In this document: one piece after another, positions 32,413 to 43,375 of the stretch | Numbering within the stretch: position 1 is the stretch's first letter | Layout: every line of letters starts with the position of its first letter | From: Pegoplata infirma | Taxonomy: Eukaryota > Arthropoda > Insecta > Diptera > Anthomyiidae | NCBI GenBank assembly: GCA_963921195.1 | Contig: OY992540.1 | Location: 36,882,971 to 36,946,970 of the forward strand | Direction of reading: 5' to 3' | DNA length: 64,000 nucleotides | The notes under the pieces: model-generated | What the model was told of the DNA's origin: nothing | The model's database searches: none | What the model saw: the letters and a program-made list of their open reading frames with translations, nothing else | Position numbers and translations under genes: made by a program

Positions 32413-32690
32413 TGCTTTAATTCGGCTGTTGGTTGACATATGTGAACATAATTGAACACCAAATGTAAAACAAGTACGAACATATTTTTTGACAAAAAAA
32501 AGAAAAAAATCGCGGATTTTTTTTTTACCTAAATTTTTTTTTTTTGTGGAAATTTTTTTTCAAAAAAATTTTTTTTCTTTTCAAAAGTAATTTCCTTTTA
32601 AAAAAAGTTTTTTTGAATAATCTTTTGGAAATTGTGGAGTGTATCACTACATTCGGCAAGGCCGAATTTAATTTTTTAACTTGTTAAAGT
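32413..32690 (-). mobile_element. mini-me fragment, reverse-oriented terminal part
   Basis: Reads TTCGGCTGTTGGTTGACATA through TGTGGAGTGTATCACTACAT and the hairpin TTCGGCAAGGCCGAA to TTTTTTAACTTGTT, the reverse complement of the first 240 bp of copy c (28709-28950). Confidence 0.7.
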
Positions 32691-33059
32691 TAAAATTAAA
32701 AAAAAATAAAAATCATGAAAACAAATTTTCTAAAAACAAAAATTTCCTAGAAAATGTCTTACAAGAGAAGTATCTTAACCTTATGAAGCGATTTGCCTGA
32801 AACTTAAAATATGTATATTTAAAAAAGACAATTCTATGTTTGGGGTGTCTCGGCTTATCGGCCATTTTGGGGACATAGGGGTTCAAAAAATGTGTTAAAA
32901 ATGGCGAAAGAATCGTTTTTTGGATTTTTCAGCCATTTATTTTTAAGAAACTATATGATGTTTTAATGCCTATCTAACGGTAGCATAACCTTGTACAAAT
33001 TCGGCTTTGTTAAATAGTTTTTTTTTAATGAAAATGTGTAATTTTTTGGGGGTATTTAT

Positions 33060-33250
33060 GTGAAGACGATATCCTACGATATCCATATGAATACGAAATA
33101 ATCTTTATTAAATTTAATTCGACAAGTATTTTTGCTCTAGACGATATTCTTAGTTCGGGAGTTATCGAAAATTTCCCGGAGGTCCACATTATTTCATAAG
33201 GAGACAACGAAATTTTTAAACACCAGTACGGCCGATAAGCCGAGATATCC
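33060..33250. repeat. Dispersed repeat, partner of 9780-10060
   Basis: Shares the ordered phrases listed for 9780-10060. Surrounding AT-rich DNA (32690-33060 and 33250-33368) repeats parts of itself in reverse, for example GCGATTTGCCTGAAAC near 32789 and GTTTCAGGCAAATCGG near 33288, giving a loose palindrome of about 520 bp. Confidence 0.5.
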
Positions 33251-33376
33251 CAACCTTAAAATAGTCTCTTTTATATATATTTAAGTTTCAGGCAAATCGG
33301 TTCATAAGGGTTAAGATACTTTCCTTGTTAGAAAATTAATTTTTTTTTCGGAACTTAGAAATTTTTTAGTCCAAAC

Positions 33377-33868
33377 TAGTGCCCCCCATTTCCCGGTTCT
33401 CAGTATTCCCGGGTATATTGGTATTCCCGGTTTTGGTACCGGTTTCCCGGTTCTAGATATATTACCGGGAATACCGGTGTTCCAGGTTCTGATCCTGGAA
33501 CCGGTTCTGAAAAACCAAAAAATATTTAAATTACACTATTTACTCAGTATTTCAGAAACATTTAGTTGTGTTTGTAAAACTATTTAAAAATCATGTAACT
33601 ATTTTTTCTTAAATTCAAAAAATAAAATGGAAATGGTGTTTGTATTTTTTTTGGTTAAAGCAAAGAAAAAATTTTAATTTTACAAAATTTTACAAAATAT
33701 ACATACCGGTAGTACCGGGCATACCGTCAGAACCGGAACCGGGAATAACGGTATTCCCGGGAATACCGGGAATCAATTAAGAACCGGGAAACCCGTACCA
33801 TTTCCCGGTAATACCGAAAACCGGGAATACCGGTATTCCCGGTACTACGGTACTGCCCGTAGGCACTA
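33377..33868. mobile_element. hAT-like MITE with CCGGGAATACCGG reiterations
   Basis: Ends TAGTGCC and GGCACTA are inverted, flanked by GTCCAAAC (33369-33376) and GTACAAAC (33869-33876), an 8-bp duplication with one mismatch. Both sides carry dense palindromic CCCGGTATTCCCGG-type motifs, making this the most CG-rich patch of the neighbourhood. The centre is AT-rich and non-coding. Confidence 0.8.
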
Positions 33869-33876
33869 GTACAAAC

Positions 33877-34280
33877 ACAATATTTTTTTAAATTTGTCTT
33901 ATTTAATCAGCTTCTACGAGTCCAATTAAATTTTACCCTCCAACATTTTTTCGTTACATACCTACTCCTATCTCCACTTCCTAAGAGGGCTCCCATACAA
34001 ATTTTAAGGGGAGCAAATTTTATAAAAATGTAATTTTGACACATATTTTCAGTCGGATACAACAATGATAAAAAATTTTGGTCGGAATTGGATCATTCTG
34101 GTCCTGTATGCAATAGTGCAACTTAAAGAGGTCAACATCAAGACCGACATCCACTGTGATGCAGTTTTGTTTCCAGCTGAGGTAGCACTAGATATGTCCA
34201 GTGTTCAACAAAGGTATGCTTCCTTTGTGATTGTATAGTTGTACACACGAAGTTGTTGACCCAATGTCGTTAGTACCGAT
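33877..34280. other. Unassigned DNA before the hairpin repeat
   Basis: No coding signal. Sequence such as AAGACCGACATCCACTGTGA and CTGAGGTAGCACTAGA is less AT-rich than the surroundings and may belong to the same unit as the downstream tandem repeat. Confidence 0.35.
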
Positions 34281-34286
34281 GTAAGT

Positions 34287-34575
34287 GACTCACGAGTATA
34301 GGGCGCAGGTGAGTCGGTGAGACCGAACGTTAGTTGGTGTTCGGGGGTGTCAGGGAATCGGATGACGAAAGTAAACTAGAATATGTACGAAGTAACTCAC
34401 GAGAACAGGGTGCTGGTGAGTCGGGTTAATACGAACGATAGGTGGCGTTCGGGTTTAACGGGCGATCGGGTTGCTAACTTCGATTAGTAAAAATAATACG
34501 TAACTCACGAGAATAGGGTGCAGGTGAGTCGTGTTAATACGAACGAAAGGGGCGTTCGGGTTTAGTGGGCTTTCT
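34287..34575. repeat. Three-copy tandem repeat, 107-bp unit, with two hairpins per unit
   Basis: Units start at 34287, 34394 and 34502, each with ACTCACGAG. Within each, ACTCAC and GTGAGT form one inverted pair about 15 bases apart, and CGAAC and GTTCG form a second around a 10-base loop; both pairs are kept in all copies although loop bases vary. The unit is not AT-rich. Downstream sequence to about 34900 (ACTACGGACCAACTACGGC, TTTGACCAACTCAACGAG) has a similar composition. Possibly the leader or LTR of a retroelement, but no gag/pol is near. Confidence 0.7.
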
Positions 34576-35498
34576 AACTACAGGGTTTTAACTACGGACC
34601 AACTACGGCTAAAGACGGAGTTGGGAACAGGAATCTGGTCGGCTTACGGTATACATCGTATATTCTACGAGGTATATCACGAACTCCAACTGGTTTCTCG
34701 TTGTTCTGGTCAGCCAAACTTTGTCATTATAAATAACAATTTGACCAACTCAACGAGAATTGCGAGATAGTATTAACTGTTTGCTAGTAATAACTATCAA
34801 ACAAACATCTCTATATTGGGTATGGGTACAAGTAGAGTGATGAGGTATATGGAAAAGTATTTTCCTTGTAACGGCACGTTACACAACTAAGTTTCACCTC
34901 AAAACATTGCCCTACAAGGCAACTATACCGACCTTGACGATTTTATAAATTGAAAAAAAAAAAGAAAATTAAAGTTTATATGTGAACAAATTCTTTTTTA
35001 GACGAGATTTCAGTTTCGTTTAAGCGAGATTTCAGTTTCGTTTAAGCGAGATTTTATTTTAACTACAGTTTAAACGAAAGTCATACATAAATGTGTCATT
35101 AAATTATTTTCTAAATAGAATCTCTTCAACATCTTATTTAATTACAATGACTTCTAAAATACTTTTAACAGTTTTCCTTGAACACATTTAAAAAATAGAT
35201 CACAAAAAAAAGGATCTTATTATTTTTTTAAAAAAAAAGTATCAATTTCACTAACCATCCATTAGTAATTAAAATGTTTTCTTTGTAGTCTGTATTGTTC
35301 ACTTTTTTTACTGACAGCAAAAACGAAAACTACTTTAACTAATGGTACCATAATTGACCGCAAAGTGTCTACAAACATCAATAAGCAACTTTGATCAATT
35401 TTAGTGATAACAATTTTTGTATTCTATTTTGGAAATTTAAGAAAAAGGGATTATGGATCATTTTATTGTATCTAAAATTTGAAGGAGTATAGAGGCTA
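34576..35498. other. Unassigned DNA
   Basis: The plus frame 34531-34770 has no recognisable domain. At 35002-35055 the phrase GCGAGATTTCAGTTTCGTTTAA repeats in tandem (the phrase is about 21 bp, two to three units). The rest is AT-rich. Confidence 0.4.
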
Positions 35499-36104
35499 CA
35501 CTCAAAAAAATAAAACTGTAAAGCTAACAAACTTTTTTTTGTTAACTCGAGTTTACTGGCTTTTTAGCAAATTTTTAGTTAAAATCAGCGTTTTAACTAC
35601 TTTTTTAGTTAAGTTCAATTTACGAAAATACTAGTTTTGTACAAATTTTGAATTAATTATTTTTGTTGACTTTAAAACTGAGTTTACGAATTTTTACTTA
35701 TTAATTTGCTGATTTTTTGTAACATTTTTGTCAAGAGAAAAATTTTAGACATTTCTTGTGTAGCCTCCTATGCAAATCTCATAAGTCCTACTTAAGCTGA
35801 ACTTAATGCTGTAAAAAAAAATAATAAAAACTAAGTGAAGTGTTAGTGTTTAAAACCAATATTTAACAAACTTAAATTTTTTTTAAAAAAGTTTAGCTGA
35901 ATTCAACTAATAAAAAATGTTACGAAATTTTCAGCTGAATTTTTAGTTAAAATTACGGTTTTTTTTGCTACATTCGTTCTACGAAAAGTTAACTAAATAT
36001 TTTTTGTTAAATTAACTAGAAATTTAGTAGGTTCAAAATCAGGTATTTTTTTAGTTAAATTTAACAAAATTTTTTGCTAACTTTACAGTTTTTTTTTTTG
36101 AGTG
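35499..36104. mobile_element. 606-bp TA element with CACTCAAAAAAAT end
   Basis: Flanked by TA (35497-35498, 36105-36106); starts CACTCAAAAAAATAAAACTG and ends ACAGTTTTTTTTTTTGAGTG. The halves are loosely inverted copies (TTAGTTAAA, TTTTTTGTTAA phrases). Non-coding. Confidence 0.8.
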
Positions 36105-36106
36105 TA

Positions 36107-36639
36107 CTAAATGTCAATTAATTGTGTTGTAAGAGATTTTTCGTTATTCGCTAAAATCTTATATTACGTGACCTATCACCCAGACCCAAAACACCTATCG
36201 CATAGTTGACCCCTTTCATATAAAAATACCTGCCACTTTTGTTAGAGAATGTCTCAGCCCCAGATATATCACTAACAATGAGTGACATGTCACTGGACAT
36301 GTCCCCTAGGAACACAACCCGTGCCGCTTGTACCCACTTTTAGGAACTTAGAAATTTTGTAAGAAAAAATTCCTAAAAGCATTTTTAAGTACTTTTTATT
36401 CCAAAACACCAAAAAAATTGACAAACATTTTTGTGAACGGGACTTACAATTAGAAAACTTTCGAAATTTAGAAGTTATTTAAATTTTTTTTTGTTTTTAA
36501 AAAAATACTTGTTAAAATTCCAAAACGCAAAAAAAAATATGCCCGGGACTTCGAAAAAAAAAAAGAAAAATTGTGTCAGGTGGTCCAGGACAGGGACTAA
36601 GAAAAATTTAACAAAAAAATTTAAGAAAAAATAATAGCA
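36107..36639. other. AT-rich DNA, no gene
   Basis: Contains a GC-richer patch at 36170-36340 resembling parts of 10000-10170 in reverse. No coding signal. Confidence 0.4.
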
Positions 36640-37044
36640 AATAATCAAGCTCGAGGCCTTTCTTTTATTAAAAATCTATTTTATTTCATTCCTCCAATAT
36701 TTCGTTAAGTTCTTAAAAATTTTATAAGTTTAGTTGTTATTTGACCTTTTTATTAATATGTATAAATAATAGTAAATAAACAAGCTTGTCTTTATTTTAT
36801 AAAAAAAAATCTTTTGTATTTCATTCCTTCGATATTTCGTTATTCATTGAATAACATCTTCAGGGACATTAAAAAAAAATCTTATAAGCTAGTGTGTTGC
36901 TGTTGCTGCTATCGTCGTCATAATAGTACTCATTGGAGGAGTGAAATATAAAAGATTTTTTTCTATAAAAGAAAGATCTCGAGCTTGAGTATTTACTATT
37001 ATTTACTATATTTCGTTACTCATTGAATAACATCATCAGGGACA

Positions 37045-37160
37045 GTACAAAAAATTCTTATAAGCTAGTGTCTTGCTGTTGCTGCTATCGTCGTCATTAT
37101 AGTACTCACGAAGACGATAGCAGCAACAGCGAGCCACTAGCTTATAAGAATTTTTTGTAC
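37045..37160. repeat. Hairpin with arms of about 48 bp
   Basis: Arm one GTACAAAAAATTCTTATAAG to GCTATCGTCGTC and arm two GACGATAGCAGCAACAGC to GAATTTTTTGTAC are inverted with few mismatches, separated by about 17 bases (ATTATAGTACTCACGAA). It is the centre of the larger palindrome. Confidence 0.85.
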
Positions 37161-37241
37161 TTCCCCTGATGATGATATTCAATATATAACGAAATATTGG
37201 AGGAATGAAATATAAAAGATTTTTTTTTATAAAAAAAAAGG

Positions 37242-38685
37242 TTAGGTTAGGTTATGAAGGATGACGCTGGCGGAAACCAGCGTCCATAGAGGCCACGTGA
37301 TGGCCCATTATGATTCCTTTAATTATTTTTCCTCTTCTCTGTTTAGTCCTAAGTTGTTCGCCTTATGCGTCCCATTTTGATGCTTTAATAAACGCCAGTA
37401 GAGTCCAAGGATTTGTGCCCCGAAGTTCTGATAAATTCTGAAAAATATAAGAACCGAATATTTTAAATCTTCTAAATGATAGTGCAGGGCATTCGCATAA
37501 AAAATGGTAGGTGTCTTCTAAGGATTCCCTGCACCATCTGCATGTATCATCATTTCCTATTCTAATTGTTACCATGTGTTTACCCAATGTGTTGTGACCA
37601 GTAATGAGGTTAACTGTAGCTCTAAGTTGCTTCCTGTTCATATCTAAAAGAATTTTGCTGTGTTTTAACAGGCTTTCATCCCATAATAATTTTGTCTGTA
37701 TACTTCGATCAGAGCTGGACCATTTATTCAACCAAATCGCCCTTGAGTCCAATCTTATTTTTTGACAGAAAATAGAGAGTGGAGGGAACACCTCAGATTC
37801 TGCTGTTTCCTGTGCGAGTTCCGCTCCCCGTCGTGCAAGCTCATCGGCTCTTTCGTTTCCCAGAATATCTTTGTGTCCAGGTACCCAGCACAGAGTAATA
37901 TTATGCTGCTCGCTAAGAACCTTAAGCTCTCTGTGGCAGCGGCTGACTACCTTAGATCTGATATCATCACTTTTCAAAGCCATTAAAGCAGCTTGACTAT
38001 CAATGAAGAAACCAATATCGCATCTGTATATTGGTAACATTGAAATATGCTCAGCTGCCTTGGCTATCGCATATACTTCGGCTTGAAAGATACTACAATC
38101 GTTGTCCAGACGGTAGGACTCATTTAGGTTTAGCTCCATGCAGTGAAAACCACTACCGGTGCCTGTCGACATTTTGGAACCATCCGTAAACACGTTAATT
38201 TGTTGAAGTTTTACTCTACTATTAAGCCAATCATCTAGTGAAGGAATCATAACGTTATGTGGGATATCATAATCCGTTCTTGTACTCCGTTCAAAACTAC
38301 CGATAATCTTCGTGTGTCGAACCTGTCTGTTTTTCAAAGGTCCCGTTTGAATTAGTCTATTTAGGGCAATTTTTGCATTTTCCTTAATGAAAAGATCAAG
38401 CGGTGTCATATCCAGAAGCACTTCTAAAGCTTCGGTTGATGTTGTCTTCATTGCGCCTGTAATACTTAACAACGCAATTCTATTCACTCGTTTGATTGAG
38501 TCAGCATGAGTCCTATATTCAATGACCGGCCACCATACATGACCACCATAAGTTAGCACTGGTCGGACGACCGCAGTAAATAACCAATGGAAGAGCTTAG
38601 GTTTCAAACCCCATTTCTTTCCGACTAATCTTTGACAAGAGTATAGCGCAGCGTAAGCCTTCTTAATTCGTTCCTTTAAGAAAAG
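37242..38685 (-). mobile_element. 5'-truncated I/LOA-type LINE (family B) with TAACC-type tail
   Basis: The 3' tail on the plus strand reads GGTTAGGTTAGGTTA at 37240-37254; the 5' edge is near 38685 where the palindrome sequence resumes. Flanks TAAAAAAAA and TAAGAAAAG suggest a degraded target duplication of about 9 bp. The protein part is open (next entry). Confidence 0.75.
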
Positions 38686-38736
38686 AAAGACTTCGAGCTT
38701 GATTATTTTACTATTAATAAAAAGGTCAAATAACAA
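37363..38736 (-). CDS. LINE ORF2 C-terminal part: thumb, RNase H and zinc motif (457 codons)
   Basis: Residues 22-130 are the reverse transcriptase thumb and connection (AALYSCQRLVGKKWGLKP, VRPVLTYGGHVWW, ALEVLLDMTPLDL). RNase H follows with a full catalytic set: Asp185 in VFTDGS, Glu220 in FQAEVYAI, Asp246 in IDSQAA and Asp298 in NERADELARR. The zinc motif is C399-x2-C402-x8-H411-x4-C416. The first 20 residues are read from flanking palindrome sequence, so the annotated Met is not the native start. It would have acted in copying the element's RNA; lacking the palm and endonuclease it cannot do so alone. Confidence 0.85.
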   Translation of the reverse strand: MLFDLFINSKIIKLEVFLFLKERIKKAYAALYSCQRLVGKKWGLKPKLFHWLFTAVVRPVLTYGGHVWWPVIEYRTHADSIKRVNRIALLSITGAMKTTSTEALEVLLDMTPLDLFIKENAKIALNRLIQTGPLKNRQVRHTKIIGSFERSTRTDYDIPHNVMIPSLDDWLNSRVKLQQINVFTDGSKMSTGTGSGFHCMELNLNESYRLDNDCSIFQAEVYAIAKAAEHISMLPIYRCDIGFFIDSQAALMALKSDDIRSKVVSRCHRELKVLSEQHNITLCWVPGHKDILGNERADELARRGAELAQETAESEVFPPLSIFCQKIRLDSRAIWLNKWSSSDRSIQTKLLWDESLLKHSKILLDMNRKQLRATVNLITGHNTLGKHMVTIRIGNDDTCRWCRESLEDTYHFLCECPALSFRRFKIFGSYIFQNLSELRGTNPWTLLAFIKASKWDA

Positions 38737-38775
38737 CTAAACTTATTAGAATTTTTAAAACTTAAGAAATTTTTT

Positions 38776-40502
38776 AAAAACTTAAAAAAAAAATCTAAAA
38801 TTAATATTAATGAAGTTCTTTATACCAAAAAATTGTGTCAAGGATTTAGATTTTGGAGTAACTAGTATTTAAGTTAGTTTTGTAAGATTTATACACTTAT
38901 TGTTAGGCCAAGAATAGGCAGATTCAATAATCCAGATAATAAAGTATTTAACAAAAAAAAAAATGGATTTAGAGATTTTAAAAAAATTTCCGTGACTTAG
39001 AAAATTTTAATATGTTCTTTTCAAAAAAAAACGGACATATCAAGGAGAATAGAAAACACGATAAAAAGTGTCATCACTTCTTACATCAATTTTGATTACA
39101 TGTTTCATCATATTGAAAAAAGTTTCTTCAATATGATGAAATTTGTCTTCAAAACAGATGACAGCAATATTTAAGAAACTTTCTTCTTTGAGTATAATAA
39201 AACTATTAACCCTTCTATGCAGATAATCTCTTCAAATAATTTTCTTAATTTCGACACTTAAAATTATTAAAAAATCAAAAAAACTTACGAGATGACAATA
39301 AGTTAAGCTGATCATGATCAAACACATTTAAAACGGGATAAAAATAATATTAACTACTAAAACCATTATAGAAGTAATTGATACCACCAGGCTGGCTATA
39401 GAAAGAATCTTTTAGCTGAGTAAGTGATTATGTTATTATGTGTGCCAGTCAGCCAACCAACCAGCATTTGTGAAGGGATTGAAAAGGCGGTTGTAAAGCT
39501 GCAAAATACCCCGCTTATAATGATTAGCGGCAGCACGTAGCAAACAGCCAGCCGCATGCAACAGTTTTTGAAAACAAAAAAAAACAAAAACAATTTAATA
39601 TGTAGTATGGATTTCAATTTAAGTGGTATTTTTCCACCTAAATTGATTTGAAATCTCTCGAAAAATCATTTACTTAGCTGGGCTAAGAACTTAAGAAACT
39701 TACTTATAAATATCATCTACATGCGATTCGTTTATGTAAATCTACTACTATTCTGCCAATTCTGATGATGTTTACTTAACGAATTCTATGGATAATAAAA
39801 TCATAATCACAAACCAACCACATTTTTATCTATAGATTTAATTTTTTTTTGTATCTGTGGGCTTTATAATAGTTTTCCTTTATTTAAGCTGAAAATTAGG
39901 CTTATCCCAGTGAGTATAACAAGAACAAAATTTTTATGTTTAAGGTATTGCACACACTGGGCCAGAAGGTTTTTGATAGCGAAATATTAGTTAACATAAA
40001 ATTAAGTAGCAGAAGAAAGATATCAGAGAAGAAGCATGATTTTTTTAGGTTATGTGATATGTACTAAAATTTTCGAGTTAACCTCAATTTTTCGTTCATA
40101 ACTTTTTACCGCCGAACCGATATCGCTGTACCAAATTTCTTGAAGCCACAAGAAATGTAATCTCTGTTTAAATTTTTTGGCCATGATCGCCATTTGAACA
40201 GACGTAAGCACATAGCAAGATCGACTTAAAATCGATTGAGAATCACATACAAATGATAGTTTTATAAAATTTGCTCCCACCGCTCTAACTGGCCCAAGGA
40301 TCCTCCTAGAGGAGTCAAATACATGACCGACCCCCAATATTTGATCAACCCCAACATTTTCTTAAATCATATCTACCCTCTATCTTCAAACCTTATTATT
40401 ATTTTTAATAAGCTTCTTTTATTAAATCTTCTCCTACCATTCCAATTGTGCCTTTTAGAAGGATGAAATGTAAGACCCTTAAGGTGGTCCCGATAAATGT
40501 TT
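38776..40502. other. AT-rich DNA, with a decayed mini-me trace
   Basis: No gene is supported. At 39112-39195 TTTCATCATATTGAAAAAAG and its inverted partner plus TTCTTTGAGTATAAT look like a decayed small element. At 40070-40250 phrases CGTTCATAACTTTTTACCGC, GAACCGATATCGCTG and CTTAAAATCGATTGAGAATC are mini-me core remnants. The sequence GTGTGCCAGTCAGCCAACCA at 39440 is of the simple CAGT type common in fly introns. Confidence 0.45.
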
Positions 40503-41247
40503 TATACCCTCCACTCTAGTGATAGAGGGTATATATAAGTTTGTCATTCCGTTTGTAACACCTCGAAATATTGATCCTTGATCGACGACGAACTGGCGAT
40601 GTCCGTCCACCTGCCTATTGAAAACACGCTAACTTTTGAAAGACTTTACGGAGGCTCCTGAAGTTTGGCATGTATGTTGGTCATTTACCTGGTCAGGTTG
40701 GTATTGCAAGTCAGCGACATCGGTCAAGTGGTTCAAAAGTTATGTGCAAAAGATTGAACTTCTGCAAGGGTTTTTTTTCGAATATACGAGATAAAAATTC
40801 TGAGGGTGCTGAAGCTTGGCATATATATTTTTCGTGCCCCTGGTCGATTTTGTATTAAATTTCAGCCGAATCAGCGCAGTGGTTCAAAAGTTATTGCAAA
40901 ACCGTGAATATCAGATTTGTTTCACCCTAAATTCATGTGTTGAAAAGCCGTTAAACATATTTTAAAAACATTGGTAAGTCACAAAAATATTTTACAACGT
41001 ATTTTTGTCACTCAAAAATATTTTTAAATCAAAAAAAATGCACTCGAAAAAAATTTTACACTCAAAAAAAAATTTAGTAAATTATTTTTTTTATTAAATT
41101 ACTAAAAAAAAGTTTTTTACACAAAATAAAATATTTCTAATCAAAAATCTTATTTTTTCACGTTAGAAAATTTACTATCACTTAAAAAGGGCATTGTGGA
41201 GGGCATTCATAGATTCGGCCTAGTCGAATTTAACTTTTTTACTTGTT
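40503..41247 (-). mobile_element. mini-me/DINE-like element, copy e
   Basis: Starts TATACCCTCCACTCTAGTGA, has GATGTCCGTCCACCTGCC (decayed GTCY), GTGTTGAAAAGCCG and ACACTCAAAAAAA internal phrases, and ends with the hairpin ATTCGGCCTAGTCGAAT before TTTTTTACTTGTTT. Orientation and order match copy b. Confidence 0.8.
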
Positions 41248-41781
41248 TCAACAAAATCATAAAAAGCCTCAAAATTAAAAATTATTTATTAATTTACAGA
41301 CCGTCTGGGTAGCAAGTCTTCATTTTTTTTTTAAATTTTCAAAAAAGTTTTTTTAATGATTGTTTACAACAAACACATGGAAAAAATTGAGTTATGACTA
41401 TTTTCTATAAATCGGCCCATAAATATCATAAACTTTAGTTCTAAAAAAATATAGCATTTGCTTATATTAATGAAACATTTCATAAATTCTAAGAAACTTT
41501 TTCATAAATATAATGAAACTTGTCATTAAAATTCGTTCAATGTAAATGTTTCATAAATATTATGAAATTTTTCATAAATAATATGAAACATTTTATAAAA
41601 ATAATAATATTTTTTTTTAATATGTATTTTATTATATTTATGGAACTATTTCATATTTTCATATAAAATGGTGCATAACATTTATGAAACATTTCATAAT
41701 ATTTATAAAACATTTCATAATATTTATGAAGAGTTTCATAAAATTTTATGAAATTTTATTCATTGTATTTATGAAATATTT
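41248..41781. other. AT-rich repeat region with ATTTATGAAA phrases
   Basis: Reiterated CATAAATATTATGAAAC and its reverse fill 41450-41780 and resume at 42455-42560 and 43320-43375, where the block ends TTCTTTGAGTGTA. This looks like a CACTCAAAG-type TA element whose body has received the insertions between 41782 and 43320; its left end was not found. Confidence 0.45.
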
Positions 41782-42455
41782 TATTTGATTTTTTCTGTAA
41801 GTGCAGATCGAGCACGGGCTCTAATTATATTTGTTATAAGGGTTCAAGTTGAAAAAATGCAGAAGAAAAATTGAATTTCTAAAAACTATAGACATTTCTG
41901 GTATTTCCTATACCGGTTTCAAACACCCCAGTTAGTGTCATCTTCAGTAGGATTTTAAATGTCGGTTTGTCTTGTTAATGAAAACTGTTTTTCATATATG
42001 TGAATATTTATAGTTTCTACAGAATAAATTTTGACAGTTTCCAACACTACAATTCTATTTCTAGCAATCTCAACCTCACTTCAAACTTTCTTTCAACTTT
42101 TTTGTCTCTTACTTTATTTCGCAAGGGTTACCAACATGATCTGGAATTGCAGACACAAATGAAGGAATTTGCATTTTCTGTTTCGGAGACGTGCCTAATG
42201 GCGACATATTTTGTCAGTAATTTTATTTGATTTTTTCTGTAAGTACAGATCGAGCACGGGCTCTAATTATATTTGTTATAAGGGTTCAAGTTGAAAAAAT
42301 GCAGAAGAAAAATTGAATTTCTAAAAATTATAGACATTTCTGGTATTTCCTAAACCGGTTTCAAACACCCCAGTTAGTGTCATCTTCAGTAGGATTTTTA
42401 ATGTCGGTTTGTCTTGTTAATGAAAACTGTTTTTCATATATGTGAATATTTATAG
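41782..42455. repeat. Pair of 235-bp direct repeats around a 205-bp segment
   Basis: 41782-42017 and 42222-42455 are almost identical, from TTATTTGATTTTTTCTGTAA through GCAGATCGAGCACGGGC and CCGGTTTCAAACACCCC to GAATATTTATAGTTT. The middle piece reads TTTCCAACACTACAATTC to GGCGACATATTTTGTC and codes for nothing. The pattern could be a miniature LTR-type element or a local duplication; I saw no primer-binding site or purine tract. Confidence 0.7.
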
Positions 42456-42631
42456 TTTTATAATTTTAATGAAATATTTCATAAATATTGACCCTAAGAA
42501 GAACTATGAAACTGTTTCATTGTATTTAATAAACTGTTACATTGGACGAACTTTAATAAAGATTTTCATTATAATTCTGATTAATTTTTATTAAAAAATA
42601 AAAATTGTTTTCTTCGACCTTTAAAATATTA

Positions 42632-43320
42632 TATTTTGAGGATGTTTATTCTGGCTCGAGGTCATTATTTTCTTTACTAATTAAAACCATGATATTCTCA
42701 TAGCATAATTTTCAAGAAAATTATTTTTTTTTTTTTTTGTTTTAAATTTATTTATGTTGGTCATTTTTGCAAGACTTAATCGACACGTGTTTCGGAATTT
42801 GTCAAGATTCTATTGTTAAGATTATTTAGCAAAAATAGAACATAATGGTTGGCACGCCATATGATGAATAACCCTAATATGGAGTATTTCTCACAACAAC
42901 AACACAAATAACATATTGTTGTAGTCCAATGGACTATCGTATGTAAAATTGTTTTAAATATTTTTGTTGGTTATTGACAATCGTTGCCTTATTAGTATGG
43001 AACAATTTATTCGTCTTTCTAATTCTCATTGTGAATAGAGGCGAATATGTATTAATATTCTAGTTTGTGCACAAACGATTTGTCATTAGACTCGTTTGCT
43101 ACTTTGTAGTAAATCGTTTCTATTTTTGCTAAATAATCTTGACAATGGAATCTTGACAAATTCCGAAACACGTGTCGATTAAGTCTTGCAAAAATGACCA
43201 ACATAAATAAATTTAAATAAAAAAAAATAATTTTCTTGAAAATTATGCTATGAGAATATCATGGTTTTAATTAGTAAAGAAAATAATTACCTCGAGCCAG
43301 AATAAACATACTCAAAATAT
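42632..43320. mobile_element. Foldback element with arms of about 200 bp
   Basis: 42632-42840 and 43120-43320 are inverted copies: TTTATTCTGGCTCGAGG, TACTAATTAAAACCATGATA, CGACACGTGTTTCGGAA and GATTATTTAGCAAAAATAG appear on both arms. The 280-bp centre is unrelated and non-coding. The element sits in the ATTTATGAAA repeat. A diverged relative with TCAAGCTCGAGGTCATTAT lies at 53690-54050. Confidence 0.8.
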
Positions 43321-43375
43321 GATTTTCATTATATTTATGACAGTTTTCATTAATATAAAGAAGCTTTTTCTTTGA

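Larger units (their letters stand above)
36640..38775. repeat. Palindromic repeat block split by a LINE
   Basis: 36640-36760 (AATAATCAAGCTCGAGGCCT, TTTAGTTGTTATTTGACC) is the reverse complement of 38685-38770. Between them 36843-36931 and 37020-37110 are direct copies containing TTGCTGTTGCTGCTATCGTC, and 37045-37160 folds back on itself. Phrases ATTCATTGAATAACATC and AATATTTCGTTA recur in both orientations. With the LINE (37242-38685) removed, the left and right flanks join as TATAAAA-GAAAGA, as in the unbroken copy at 36965-36985. Confidence 0.65.

Noticed and set aside
34531..34770. 79-codon plus-strand frame
   Set aside because: Overlaps the third hairpin repeat and has no recognisable motif.
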